From the NCBI GenBank assembly GCA_938092255.1, contig CALKHF010000020.1, forward strand, positions 1 to 35,539: a DNA stretch of 35,539 nucleotides, written 5' to 3'. Below are positions 9,173 to 17,281 of the stretch, piece after piece. Position 1 is the first letter of the stretch. Every line of letters starts with the position of its first letter. Made by a program: the position numbers and the translations under genes. The stretch comes from an uncultured Flavobacteriales bacterium (GTDB lineage: Bacteria; Bacteroidota; Bacteroidia; Flavobacteriales_D; Crocinitomicaceae). The notes beneath the pieces were generated by a model. The model was not told the DNA's origin. It was given only the letters and a program-made list of their open reading frames with translations, and did not search any database.

Positions 9173-9871
9173 TTATTGCTTTACGAGCAACTTGAACCCT
9201 ATACCATGTACATTCATTATTTCAATATTAGAGTCTTCTTTTAATAGCTTACGTAATTTGGCAATGTAAACATCCATGCTTCTGCCGTTAAAGTAATTAT
9301 CATCACCCCAAACGGCGCGCAAAGCAGCTTGTCGGTCTAGAAGCTCATTTTGATTTTGAACCAATAAACGCAAGAGCATATTTTCTTTGGTAGTTAGTTT
9401 TTTAACGCCGTCTTCCAGGTGTAATACGCTGAGTTCTGGTTCATATTCAATTTTACCAACATGAATTTTTTCCTGAACATTTTTTTGATGAGGTTCTGCT
9501 CTTTTAAGTATTGCTTTAATTCGAGCCAGAAGCTCTTCCATTGAAAAAGGCTTCGTAATATAATCATCGGCACCGACATCAAACCCCTTTAGCTTATCCT
9601 CTTTCATCGATTTTGCAGACAAAAACAATAGAGGAACTTTACGGTCTAAAAGTCGCACTTCTGAACCTAATGTAAAACCATCCATTTCAGGCATCATTAC
9701 GTCTAAAATAAGAAGGTCGAAATGATGTTTAGTATTGTTAAAAAGTTCGTAGGCGATTTTTCCATTTCTAGCCAATTCTACACGAAACCCTTTTGCCTGA
9801 AGGAAGGATACAAGTAGTTTTCCCAAATTCTCATCGTCTTCAGCTAATAATATGTTTTTATTTTCCTTCAT
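9173..9871 (-). CDS. OmpR-family response regulator
   Basis: A 232-aa DNA-binding response regulator. The receiver domain (about 5-120) has the acidic pocket EDD at 11-13, the phosphoacceptor Asp57 in LLILDVMMPEMDG, Ser85 and Lys107 in YITKPF. The C-terminal winged helix (about 135-230) has the OmpR/PhoB form, with LTTKENMLLRLLVQN and NGRSMDVYIAKLRKLL, the recognition-helix region. Its start overlaps the histidine kinase stop by 4 bp (ATGA), so the two are a cognate pair. It is similar in layout to the RprY type of Bacteroidota, which I offer as a likeness only. Position just ahead of flippase, Wzz and Wzy-like genes suggests control of surface polysaccharide or autoregulation of this operon. 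Confidence 0.92.
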   Translation of the reverse strand: MKENKNILLAEDDENLGKLLVSFLQAKGFRVELARNGKIAYELFNNTKHHFDLLILDVMMPEMDGFTLGSEVRLLDRKVPLLFLSAKSMKEDKLKGFDVGADDYITKPFSMEELLARIKAILKRAEPHQKNVQEKIHVGKIEYEPELSVLHLEDGVKKLTTKENMLLRLLVQNQNELLDRQAALRAVWGDDNYFNGRSMDVYIAKLRKLLKEDSNIEIMNVHGIGFKLLVKQ

Positions 9872-11493
9872 TCTTTATTCATTGATATAACAAATGTTGT
9901 GCCTTGACCGAATTGACTAGATACTTTAATATCCCAATCATAGCCATCACAAATGCGTTTAACATAATTCAAACCCAGTCCAAAACCCTTAACGTTATGT
10001 ATGTTTCCCGTCGGAACCCGATACAATTTATCAAATATTTTATCGAGATGTTCTTTTTTTATTCCAATTCCTGAATCTGAGATGGTTAAAACGACATTAT
10101 TTATGTTTTGTTTTATGTCAATAATAATAGACGCTTTCCCCTCGCTATACTTAATTGAATTATCTACGAGGTTTGTAAGGAGGTTTCTAAAATGCAATCG
10201 GTCACATAGAGCAATGATTGATTTTTTCTCCTTGGTGAGTTGAATAGAACAATTTTGTGGGCCAACACGAAACAAAGCATTTTCAACAACGAGCTGTGCA
10301 ACTTCGCAAATGTTTACGCTGTCTTTTCCCCATTTGATGTTTTGTTGTTCTAACGTTGAGCTTTCAAGAATACTTTCGACCAATACTTCGAGTCTTCGGT
10401 TTTCTTGTTTAATCATTTCTATAAATGGCGACACGACGTTACCAGTTTTTTCTGTATTCACATCAGAATCTTCGATTGCTTCACAAGCCAATGAAATTGT
10501 TGAGATAGGGGTCTTGAATTCATGAGTCATATTTGAAATAAAACCTGCCTTTAATTCTGAAAGCCGTTTTTGCTCTATTATGGTTTTGAACATGAATACA
10601 AAAGCAACTAATACCAGAACAATAACAATAACAGATCCCGCTATTGAAAGAGTCATTTCCTTTAGAATAAAACGACCTCTTTGCGGAAAGTTAATTTGTA
10701 AATACAGAGGGTCGCTAAATGTGTTGTTGGGAAAAAGAGAAACCTTATTAATGGAATCAAATGGTATAGAGGTTTTGTAATTTTTTGTTGATACGGGAAA
10801 GGCGACTGGTTTTTGTTCAGCTTGATAAATACAAAAGTTATAGTTTTTTGGAAGGTGCTCGTTTTTCAATTCAAATGCAATAATTGAATCAAGAAAGACC
10901 AAATCAATTCTCTGTTGAGGGGTTTCTAGAACATTTTCTTTAAATGATTGAACCATCATTTCGTTAATAAATTTGGCTTTTTTAAAGATTTGTTGAATAA
11001 CTTTTTGATTAAGTTCAATAGAAAGGCGACTAGAATCAACAGAACCAGGAATTACTTTGGTTCCCTCCTGAAAGACGTCTCTAATTTCTCTATAGTCCTT
11101 TGCAAGAACGCGTTGTTCAGCACTTAATCCACTTATCGAATCAAAGGCTCTTCCTTGAATAACGAGATACTCTTCTTGAACACCATTGTTCATAATTAGG
11201 GTATCGCTAATAGTAATGTTTTGGGTTGGGATGAGGTTTTCAAATTCTGCCTTTAAGATTTCTTTATATTGAACACTAAAATCGTTGTTGACAATATCGA
11301 TATAGCGCCTGTAATCTTCTGCTTTTTCATGCCGAAACGAGATTTTGTCTTGGAAGGAATGAATATTATCGTTGAGTTCCTTTGATTTTCGATTATATGT
11401 GTAATGTAACTGATAGGACTGCACTACTATAAGGCTTATAATAGACAAGGCCAGTAATAGAACGGCTAAACTTATTTTGTTTTTTTTCAACAC
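9868..11493 (-). CDS. Membrane sensor histidine kinase
   Basis: A 541-aa sensor kinase. A first membrane helix (about 7-25), a periplasmic sensor region of roughly 250 residues with no domain I recognise, and a second helix (about 282-302) precede the kinase core. There is no clear HAMP domain. The HisKA box is NMTHEFKTPIS with His324; the ATPase domain shows the N box NLVDNSIKY (about 441-449), G1 box DSGIGI (473-478) and G2 box GFGLGLNYVKR (503-513). All residues for autophosphorylation are present. The start codon is GTG at 11493, or TTG at 11490; no ATG precedes the first helix. It overlaps the response regulator by 4 bp and heads the five-gene minus-strand operon with the polysaccharide genes. 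The stimulus is unknown. Confidence 0.9.
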   Translation of the reverse strand: MLKKNKISLAVLLLALSIISLIVVQSYQLHYTYNRKSKELNDNIHSFQDKISFRHEKAEDYRRYIDIVNNDFSVQYKEILKAEFENLIPTQNITISDTLIMNNGVQEEYLVIQGRAFDSISGLSAEQRVLAKDYREIRDVFQEGTKVIPGSVDSSRLSIELNQKVIQQIFKKAKFINEMMVQSFKENVLETPQQRIDLVFLDSIIAFELKNEHLPKNYNFCIYQAEQKPVAFPVSTKNYKTSIPFDSINKVSLFPNNTFSDPLYLQINFPQRGRFILKEMTLSIAGSVIVIVLVLVAFVFMFKTIIEQKRLSELKAGFISNMTHEFKTPISTISLACEAIEDSDVNTEKTGNVVSPFIEMIKQENRRLEVLVESILESSTLEQQNIKWGKDSVNICEVAQLVVENALFRVGPQNCSIQLTKEKKSIIALCDRLHFRNLLTNLVDNSIKYSEGKASIIIDIKQNINNVVLTISDSGIGIKKEHLDKIFDKLYRVPTGNIHNVKGFGLGLNYVKRICDGYDWDIKVSSQFGQGTTFVISMNKE

Positions 11494-11614
11494 AATAAAC
11501 GAATCTAAATAAAATCAAATCATTCGAGAAGAAAACTTAACCATTTTTAACACGGGAACAAAGGGAATCACATTTTAATAAAGCGAAATCGCACTTATTC
11601 TTTTTTCAATTGTT

Positions 11615-11622
11615 TAGCTTTG
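11615..11622 (+). promoter_or_regulatory. Possible -7 element (TAnnTTTG) of serS
   Basis: TAGCTTTG matches the Bacteroidota housekeeping -7 consensus TAnnTTTG and lies 17 bp before the chosen serS ATG, giving a leader of about 10 nt. No TTTG is present 19-21 bp upstream, so the call rests on the -7 match and position only. The match also argues against the TTG start at 11610 used by the ORF track, since that codon would lie upstream of the predicted transcript start. Confidence 0.35.
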
Positions 11623-11639
11623 TTGTACAAAATACAAGT

Positions 11640-12911
11640 ATGATTGAAATTCAGAGGTTAAAAGAAAATAGAGCAGAGGTTCTTGAGGGCTTAAAAAAAA
11701 GAGGAATAAATTCTGAACAAGACGTGGATAAGATTTTAATGTTTGACCAGCAGTGGCGAGAGGCAAAAACGAAACTTCAAGAAACATCTGCAAACCTAAA
11801 TACAATTTCAAAAGAAGTAGGGAAACTTTTTAGCACAGGAGAGCGAGATAAGGCTGAAGGATTGAAGTTGCAAAGCATTGAATTAAAAAGGGAAGAAGCT
11901 GTTCAAAAATCAAGAGTAGAAGAGCTTCAAAACGAACTGTCATCCGCAATTATGTCCTTGCCAAATATTCCTCGACCAGAAGTGCCCTCAGGAAAGGACG
12001 CGAATGACAACGAGCTGGTGTTTGAATCAGGGAGTAGTCCAACGAGTGAAAGCGTACCTAAGGCGCATTGGGATCTTGCTAAGGAATACCAATTGATTGA
12101 TTTTGAACTTGGCGTTAAAGTTACTGGTGCCGGGTTTCCTTTTTACAGGGGAAAAGGAGCCAAACTTCAAAGGGCATTAATTTCTTTTTTTCTCGAGGAG
12201 GCGAGTCAAGCGGGTTATGAGGAGTTTAGTTCTCCCTTAATGGTAAACGAAGAAAGTGGAGTAGGCACAGGTCAACTTCCTGATAAAGAAGGAATGATGT
12301 ATCATGTAGGAGGAGATGATTTATATCTTATTCCTACAGCAGAGGTTCCGCTTACAAACATGTATAGAAACACCTTGTTGCCGAACGATGATTTTTCAAT
12401 TAGAATTACTGGACACACGCCTTGTTTCAGACGAGAGGCAGGCAGCTATGGAAAAGACGTTAGAGGACTAAATAGGCTTCATCAGTTCGAAAAAGTTGAA
12501 ATAGTAAGAATAGAAAAACCAGAAAATGTGGAATCGGCACTTAACGAAATGATTGACCACGTAAAATCATTATTGGAAAAACTGGGATTGCAATATAGAA
12601 TATTAAAACTATGCGCTGGTGATACAGGATTTGCAGCTTCGATTACTTATGATTTTGAGGTTTATTCTGCAGGACAAGACAAGTGGCTTGAAGTGAGTTC
12701 AGTCTCCCGATTTGACACCTTTCAATCAAATAGGTTGAAGCTGCGTTATAAGGATCAAAACAATAAATCAAAACTATGTCATACCCTGAACGGATCGGCA
12801 TTGGCTTTGCCACGAATCGTGGCCGCACTTCTAGAAAACAATCAAACTCCGAAAGGCATTAAAATTCCAGAAGCACTAGTTCCATACACAGGGTTCGAAA
12901 TGATTAATTAA
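11640..12911 (+). CDS. serS: Seryl-tRNA synthetase
   Basis: Class II aminoacyl-tRNA synthetase that charges tRNA-Ser (and tRNA-Sec where present) with serine in the cytoplasm. The N-terminal two-helix coiled-coil arm that grips the long variable arm of tRNA-Ser covers about residues 25-100. The catalytic domain follows, with TAEVPLTNMY for serine/ATP binding, motif 2 FRREAGSYGKDVRGLNRLHQF, and motif 3 NGSALALPRIVAALLEN near the C-terminus. I chose the ATG at 11640 (MIEIQRLKENR) because family members start just before this helix; the track's TTG at 11610 adds ten residues unlike the family. It is followed after 10 bp by a small lipoprotein gene and may head a three-gene operon. Confidence 0.97.
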   Translation: MIEIQRLKENRAEVLEGLKKRGINSEQDVDKILMFDQQWREAKTKLQETSANLNTISKEVGKLFSTGERDKAEGLKLQSIELKREEAVQKSRVEELQNELSSAIMSLPNIPRPEVPSGKDANDNELVFESGSSPTSESVPKAHWDLAKEYQLIDFELGVKVTGAGFPFYRGKGAKLQRALISFFLEEASQAGYEEFSSPLMVNEESGVGTGQLPDKEGMMYHVGGDDLYLIPTAEVPLTNMYRNTLLPNDDFSIRITGHTPCFRREAGSYGKDVRGLNRLHQFEKVEIVRIEKPENVESALNEMIDHVKSLLEKLGLQYRILKLCAGDTGFAASITYDFEVYSAGQDKWLEVSSVSRFDTFQSNRLKLRYKDQNNKSKLCHTLNGSALALPRIVAALLENNQTPKGIKIPEALVPYTGFEMIN

Positions 12912-12921
12912 GCGTTTTTTT

Positions 12922-13464
12922 ATGAAAATATATATTGTCTTCTTGCTTTTATTTAGCGCTTCTTGTTCGGATTTTGACAAGGAAAAACAAGAAAAAAACG
13001 TTTTAAGTTTATCAGATGAAATAAAGACTTTTAAAAAAGAATTTGACGCGATTAAAATAGACAGTCTTTCAGCGTTAAAACTTTCCATTTACGAGGTTGA
13101 ACGCAGAATAAAGCAAAATTACCATTCGGATACAATAGACCTTTCATTTGGACAGAAAATGGACGATTTCAAGAGAATGAGAAGAATGCTAGGACCACTT
13201 GGAAAAGAACAGGGAAGAGTATTCAAAAGTATAAACGAAGAGCTTATTCAACTGACAAAATTATACTCTGATATATCTAAAGGTTTTGGAAAAAGGGAGT
13301 CCTACAATGAGTACATTCAATTTGAAAAAAACAAAGTCGCTCAAATAAAGGTGATTTATGATGAATATGTCAAAATGAGGGCACAGTTTTTGCAAATGTA
13401 TAACGAGCTATATAAGGAGCTAGAGATGTTTAGTAAAAGCATAGAAATCAATCAAGAGCAATGA
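12922..13464 (+). CDS. Small helical lipoprotein, function unknown
   Basis: A 180-aa protein I do not recognise. The signal peptide MKIYIVFLLLFSASC ends in a lipobox, so Cys15 is likely acylated and the product anchored in the envelope. The mature part is highly charged and almost entirely helical (QKMDDFKRMRRMLGPLGKE, VIYDEYVKMRAQFLQMYNE), compatible with coiled coil or a helical bundle, with no catalytic motif. It begins 10 bp after serS and its stop overlaps the start of the TPR gene by 4 bp (ATGA), so the two envelope proteins are probably made together and may interact. It could be a family restricted to this lineage. Confidence 0.75.
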   Translation: MKIYIVFLLLFSASCSDFDKEKQEKNVLSLSDEIKTFKKEFDAIKIDSLSALKLSIYEVERRIKQNYHSDTIDLSFGQKMDDFKRMRRMLGPLGKEQGRVFKSINEELIQLTKLYSDISKGFGKRESYNEYIQFEKNKVAQIKVIYDEYVKMRAQFLQMYNELYKELEMFSKSIEINQEQ

Positions 13465-15296
13465 AAAATCACCTAACCATATTATTTGTTGGCTTGTTTT
13501 TTTCTGTGTTTTCTCAGTCAGACTCAGACTTGCAGCTCGCTCAACACTACTACGGTCAAGGGTCTTACATCAAAGCGTTAGAATATTATGAAAAGATATA
13601 CAATGATTCACCATCTTTGGTAATATTTAAAAAATATTATGAGTGCCTTATTGAAACAAAGGATTATAAAAAGGCAGAAAAGACGCTAAAAAAAGAAATC
13701 TCCAAAACATCCAACAACGTTGACTTAAAGCTTCAGCTTGCTTCTTTTTATTCTGATCGAGACCAAACAGAAAAATCCAAAAAAATCTACGCGGATCTTA
13801 TTGAAAACCGAAACGATTCCCCTTCACAGTGTATATCCCTATTTAATTCCTTTTTGGTGCTGTCAAAGTTAGATTTGGCTTTAGAAGTTTTAAATGTCGC
13901 AAAGAAAAAGTTTAAAAGTTACCCCTTTAACTTCCAGGAGGCAGACTTGTATGCACAAAAACAAGAAAAAGACAAGATGGTAATCTCTTACCTTTCATTA
14001 CTGGAAAAACACGAATATTATCAGCAAGCCGTTCAGAAATCTTTATTGCGACGCCTTGACCTAAATAGCGAGGACACAAAAGAATTCAACTTACTCAAAA
14101 GTGCTCTTTTCGAAAGAGCTAAAAAAGAAAACACGGGTGTCGTTTTTTCAGAAATGTTGATTTGGCAATATTCACAAATTGATAATTTTTCGGGTGTCTT
14201 TAATCAGGTTGTCGCTGTTGATCTCAGGTCAAAATCCAACGGGGAAAGACTTTTTAATTTTGGGATGGTGTGCCGCGAAAATAAAGACTATGAAACTGCT
14301 ATTCGTGCTTTTCAAGAGTCAATTACAGTTAGCTCTTCCGAAGAAATTCAAATGAAATCCCAAATAGGTATTTTAAATGTTGGTTACATTAAAGTAGCCC
14401 AATTAAAAACCTATTCGGCTGAAGAACTTAAAAAGATAATTAGTCACTATGAAGAGGTTCTTGAGAACATTAAGGCGCCAAATTCAAAAACACTTCCTAT
14501 TGTACTGGAGTATGCAGAAATCCTTGCTTATCATAATGGCAGCCGAACAAAAGCGCTTGAGATTCTTTCTGATTCCGAGAAATCCCCGCTTCTTACTGAC
14601 ATAAAGAAGGCTCAAATAAAAATGTTAATGGCAGACATCGAAGTAATTAATGGGAACGTTTGGGACGCATCATTAATGTACATGCAAATTAGTGAAGGGT
14701 TTAATTATGAGACCATTGGCAATCGCGCCAAATTTAAAAATGCTAGAATATTTTATTACGAGGGGGAGTTTGATTTTGCTCAATCTCAACTCGATATACT
14801 GAAACAATCGACATCAAAGCTTTTGTCTAATGATGCCATTCAGCTATCTGTAACCATAACGGATAACTACGGTTTAGACTCAAACTATATCGCCATGGCC
14901 TGGTTTTCTAAAGCAGACTTACTAATAGAACAGTTTAAGTTCCAAGAAGCGTTTTCCTTATTTGATAGTATTCAAACCAACTATCCTTTCCATTCTCTTG
15001 CGGATGAAATTCTTTACAAAAGAGCAAAAGCCATGGAGCTCAAAGGAAACTGGGAAAGAGCGCTTGGTTATTATGAGGATATTGTTAAGTTTCACAAGGA
15101 AGATATTCTTGCAGATGATGCTATATTTAGTGCTGCCGAAATACTAGAAAACAAGTTATTTAAAGAGCAAGAAGCGCTTGAAAAATACAAAGAGCTTCTC
15201 ATGGGATATCCTGCTAGCCTATACGGTCATGAAACCCGAAAAAGAGTGAGAAGACTTCGCGGAGAAAAAGACCCAACTCTAGAAGTTGAATTTTAA
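13461..15296 (+). CDS. Exported TPR-repeat protein
   Basis: A 611-aa protein with a cleavable signal peptide (MKNHLTILFVGLFFSVFSQS) followed by tetratricopeptide repeats along its length: SYIKALEYYEKIYNDSPS at the N-terminus, DYETAIRAFQESITVSS in the middle, and NWERALGYYEDIVKFHKED and EALEKYKELLMGYPAS near the C-terminus. There is no lipobox, so it is likely periplasmic. The C-terminal repeats have the spacing seen in YbgF/BamD-like TPR proteins, but no specific ortholog is evident. It shares a 4-bp stop/start overlap with the upstream lipoprotein, which could anchor it. It ends 3 bp before the convergent acyl-CoA dehydrogenase stop, with no terminator seen between. Confidence 0.82.
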   Translation: MKNHLTILFVGLFFSVFSQSDSDLQLAQHYYGQGSYIKALEYYEKIYNDSPSLVIFKKYYECLIETKDYKKAEKTLKKEISKTSNNVDLKLQLASFYSDRDQTEKSKKIYADLIENRNDSPSQCISLFNSFLVLSKLDLALEVLNVAKKKFKSYPFNFQEADLYAQKQEKDKMVISYLSLLEKHEYYQQAVQKSLLRRLDLNSEDTKEFNLLKSALFERAKKENTGVVFSEMLIWQYSQIDNFSGVFNQVVAVDLRSKSNGERLFNFGMVCRENKDYETAIRAFQESITVSSSEEIQMKSQIGILNVGYIKVAQLKTYSAEELKKIISHYEEVLENIKAPNSKTLPIVLEYAEILAYHNGSRTKALEILSDSEKSPLLTDIKKAQIKMLMADIEVINGNVWDASLMYMQISEGFNYETIGNRAKFKNARIFYYEGEFDFAQSQLDILKQSTSKLLSNDAIQLSVTITDNYGLDSNYIAMAWFSKADLLIEQFKFQEAFSLFDSIQTNYPFHSLADEILYKRAKAMELKGNWERALGYYEDIVKFHKEDILADDAIFSAAEILENKLFKEQEALEKYKELLMGYPASLYGHETRKRVRRLRGEKDPTLEVEF

Positions 15297-15299
15297 CTT

Positions 15300-16493
15300 T
15301 TATTTAGGCATGTCCCTTGTAAATGAGGGGATTCCCGTAACATCCATCCCTGTAATGAGCAAATGAATATCATGCGTACCTTCATATGTAAGTACGGACT
15401 CTAAATTTGCCATGTGTCTCATCATAGAATATTCACTTGTAATCCCCATTCCTCCATGAATTTGTCGTGCTTCGCGGGCAATATTTAAAGCGATTTCAAC
15501 ATTGTTTCTTTTTGCCATAGAGATTTGAGCTGAAGTGGCTTTCCCTTCATTTCTTAGCTCTCCAAGTCTAAATGTTAGGAGTTGTGCTTTGGTGATTTCA
15601 GTAATCATTTCGGCAAGTTTTTTTTGAATCAATTGGAAGCTTCCAATGGGCACATCGAATTGAGTTCTTTCCTTTGAATATCGAAGGGCTTGATCATAGC
15701 AATCCATGGCTGCGCCAAGTGCACCCCAAGCTATTCCAAACCGAGCTGAATCCAAGCAGCTTAAAGGAGCTCCTAAACCAGACCTTCCTGGTAAAATGTT
15801 TGATTTTGGAACACGGACATTGTCAAAGATAAGCTCACCCGTTGCCGAGGCTCTCAAAGACAGCTTGCCGTGCATTTCTGGAGTACTAAAACCTTCCATT
15901 CCACGTTCTACAATTAAACCATAAATTCTTCCCTCTTCGTTTTTGGCCCAAACCACGGCAACATCGGCAAAAGGAGAATTGGAAATCCACATCTTGGCTC
16001 CATTTAAAACAACGTCATCGCCGTCATCCTTGAAATTAGTAATCATACCTCCAGGGTTTGATCCATGATCTGGCTCAGTAAGTCCAAAGCAACCAACCAT
16101 TTCTCCAGAGGCCAACTTGGGCAGAAACTTTTGCTTTTGGTCTTCACTACCATATTTCCAAATAGGATACATAACTAAAGAAGACTGTACAGACGCTGTA
16201 GACCTTAAACCAGAATCGCAACGCTCTAATTCTTGCATGATCAAACCGTAAGAAATTTGATCTAAACCGGGTCCGCCATATTCTTCGGGTATGTATGGTC
16301 CAAATGCACCAATTTCTCCCAGGCCAGGAATTAAATGTTTTGGGAAAACCGCTTTTTCATAGGCGTCATCAATTATGGGGGAAACTTCTTTTTTGACCCA
16401 AGCCCTAGCAGCATCTCTTACCAGTTTGTGTTCGTCGGATAATAATTCATCCATCATGTAATAGTCTGGATGGTTGTATAAATCTGTTTTCAT
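15300..16493 (-). CDS. gcdH: Glutaryl-CoA dehydrogenase-type acyl-CoA dehydrogenase
   Basis: An FAD-dependent acyl-CoA dehydrogenase of 397 aa. In the glutaryl-CoA dehydrogenase branch the enzyme oxidises and decarboxylates glutaryl-CoA to crotonyl-CoA in lysine and tryptophan breakdown. The C-terminus shows TYEGTHDIHLLITG, where Glu371 matches the catalytic base of that branch. RSTASVQSSLVM carries Arg97, matching the glutarate-contacting Arg. GCFGLTEPDHGSNPGGM and MWISNSPFADVAVVWA are the FAD and substrate loops. Agreement with the human enzyme as I recall it runs the full length. The gene stands alone between convergent and divergent neighbours. A perfect 14-bp palindrome sits 3 bp upstream of the ATG, next to a -7 match, suggesting specific transcriptional control. 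Confidence 0.88.
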   Translation of the reverse strand: MKTDLYNHPDYYMMDELLSDEHKLVRDAARAWVKKEVSPIIDDAYEKAVFPKHLIPGLGEIGAFGPYIPEEYGGPGLDQISYGLIMQELERCDSGLRSTASVQSSLVMYPIWKYGSEDQKQKFLPKLASGEMVGCFGLTEPDHGSNPGGMITNFKDDGDDVVLNGAKMWISNSPFADVAVVWAKNEEGRIYGLIVERGMEGFSTPEMHGKLSLRASATGELIFDNVRVPKSNILPGRSGLGAPLSCLDSARFGIAWGALGAAMDCYDQALRYSKERTQFDVPIGSFQLIQKKLAEMITEITKAQLLTFRLGELRNEGKATSAQISMAKRNNVEIALNIAREARQIHGGMGITSEYSMMRHMANLESVLTYEGTHDIHLLITGMDVTGIPSFTRDMPK

Positions 16494-16496
16494 TGA

Positions 16497-16510
16497 GTAA
16501 AAGCTTTTAC
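16497..16510. promoter_or_regulatory. Perfect palindrome GTAAAAGCTTTTAC, candidate operator of gcdH
   Basis: A perfect 14-bp inverted repeat located 3 bp upstream of the glutaryl-CoA dehydrogenase ATG and beginning 5 bp downstream of a minus-strand TAATTTTG -7 match. The predicted transcript start falls inside it, the usual place for a repressor site. The binding protein is unknown. A palindrome of this size is expected by chance a couple of times in a window of this length, so position is the main support. Confidence 0.4.
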
Positions 16511-16515
16511 GAATG

Positions 16516-16523
16516 CAAAATTA
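16516..16523 (-). promoter_or_regulatory. Possible -7 element (TAATTTTG) of gcdH
   Basis: Read on the minus strand, TAATTTTG fits the Bacteroidota TAnnTTTG consensus exactly and lies about 22 bp before the gcdH ATG. No good TTTG -33 element is seen at 19-21 bp spacing, so the promoter may need help or be weak. The transcript would start within the adjacent palindrome. Confidence 0.4.
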
Positions 16524-16576
16524 ACAAATAATACAGGGCTTATGTTCTTAATTTCTATTTAATTTTACTCCTACTC

Positions 16577-17254
16577 ATGTATCAATTATTTAATATATTT
16601 CAGGTTATTCAACTTTATCCAAGGGAGAATGTACTAAAAAACACCTTGTTGGTTTTAATAATGGTGTGTTTGGGGTTTGTTGGCTTATCTCGTTTAATGT
16701 CTCCTAGCCTTTTTAAAATTGTATTTAGGGACTTTTGGTCCAGTAAGTTTTACAGTGAGTCTTTCAGTAATTCCGAAATCATTTCACCGGCAGCACACGT
16801 TTTATTGTCCCTAAATCTATTTATATCACTTAACATCTGCATGATTTCGGTGCTTCATGACAATATTGATATACAGCAACTTGTTTTTAGGTTATTTCTG
16901 CTGTTCTCTTTGTTTTTTTTAATTCAACAGCTCAATTTTAGATTGAGCTCTTTTTTTCTTCAAAACTCGGACTTGAGAAGAAACATGTCTGTAATAACAC
17001 ATCAAATATGGAATTTTTTAGGATTAATTGTTCTTCTTTTGGCAATATTTATTTTGTTGAATGAACAACATACTCAAACCTATACATTTATAGTTTACTT
17101 GACATTATTTTTACTCCCTTTTGCACGGATTGTAAAGGGCTTAATATATGCAAAATCAAATAATTACGGTTGGTTATATATAATTTTGTATCTTTGCACC
17201 CTCGAAATACTTCCTCTAGTTGTTTTAGGGAAAGTTTTTAGAGAATTATTTTAA
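16577..17254 (+). CDS. DUF4271 integral membrane protein
   Basis: A 225-aa membrane protein with about six hydrophobic helices, including LLVLIMVCLGFVGLS, VLLSLNLFISLNICMIS, LVFRLFLLFSLFFLIQQL, LGLIVLLLAIFILL and VYLTLFLLPFARIVKGLIY. The sequence and gene order match the DUF4271 family, which in Flavobacteriia sits directly upstream of uroporphyrinogen-III synthase, as here (27 bp gap). Function is unknown; I see no catalytic or metal-binding motif. The constant pairing with hemD hints at a link to tetrapyrrole biosynthesis or simply shared transcription. The ATG at 16577 leaves 83 bp to the divergent gcdH start, which must hold both promoters. Confidence 0.8.
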   Translation: MYQLFNIFQVIQLYPRENVLKNTLLVLIMVCLGFVGLSRLMSPSLFKIVFRDFWSSKFYSESFSNSEIISPAAHVLLSLNLFISLNICMISVLHDNIDIQQLVFRLFLLFSLFFLIQQLNFRLSSFFLQNSDLRRNMSVITHQIWNFLGLIVLLLAIFILLNEQHTQTYTFIVYLTLFLLPFARIVKGLIYAKSNNYGWLYIILYLCTLEILPLVVLGKVFRELF

Positions 17255-17281
17255 TGAATTACCGATTTTAATAAAATAGTT

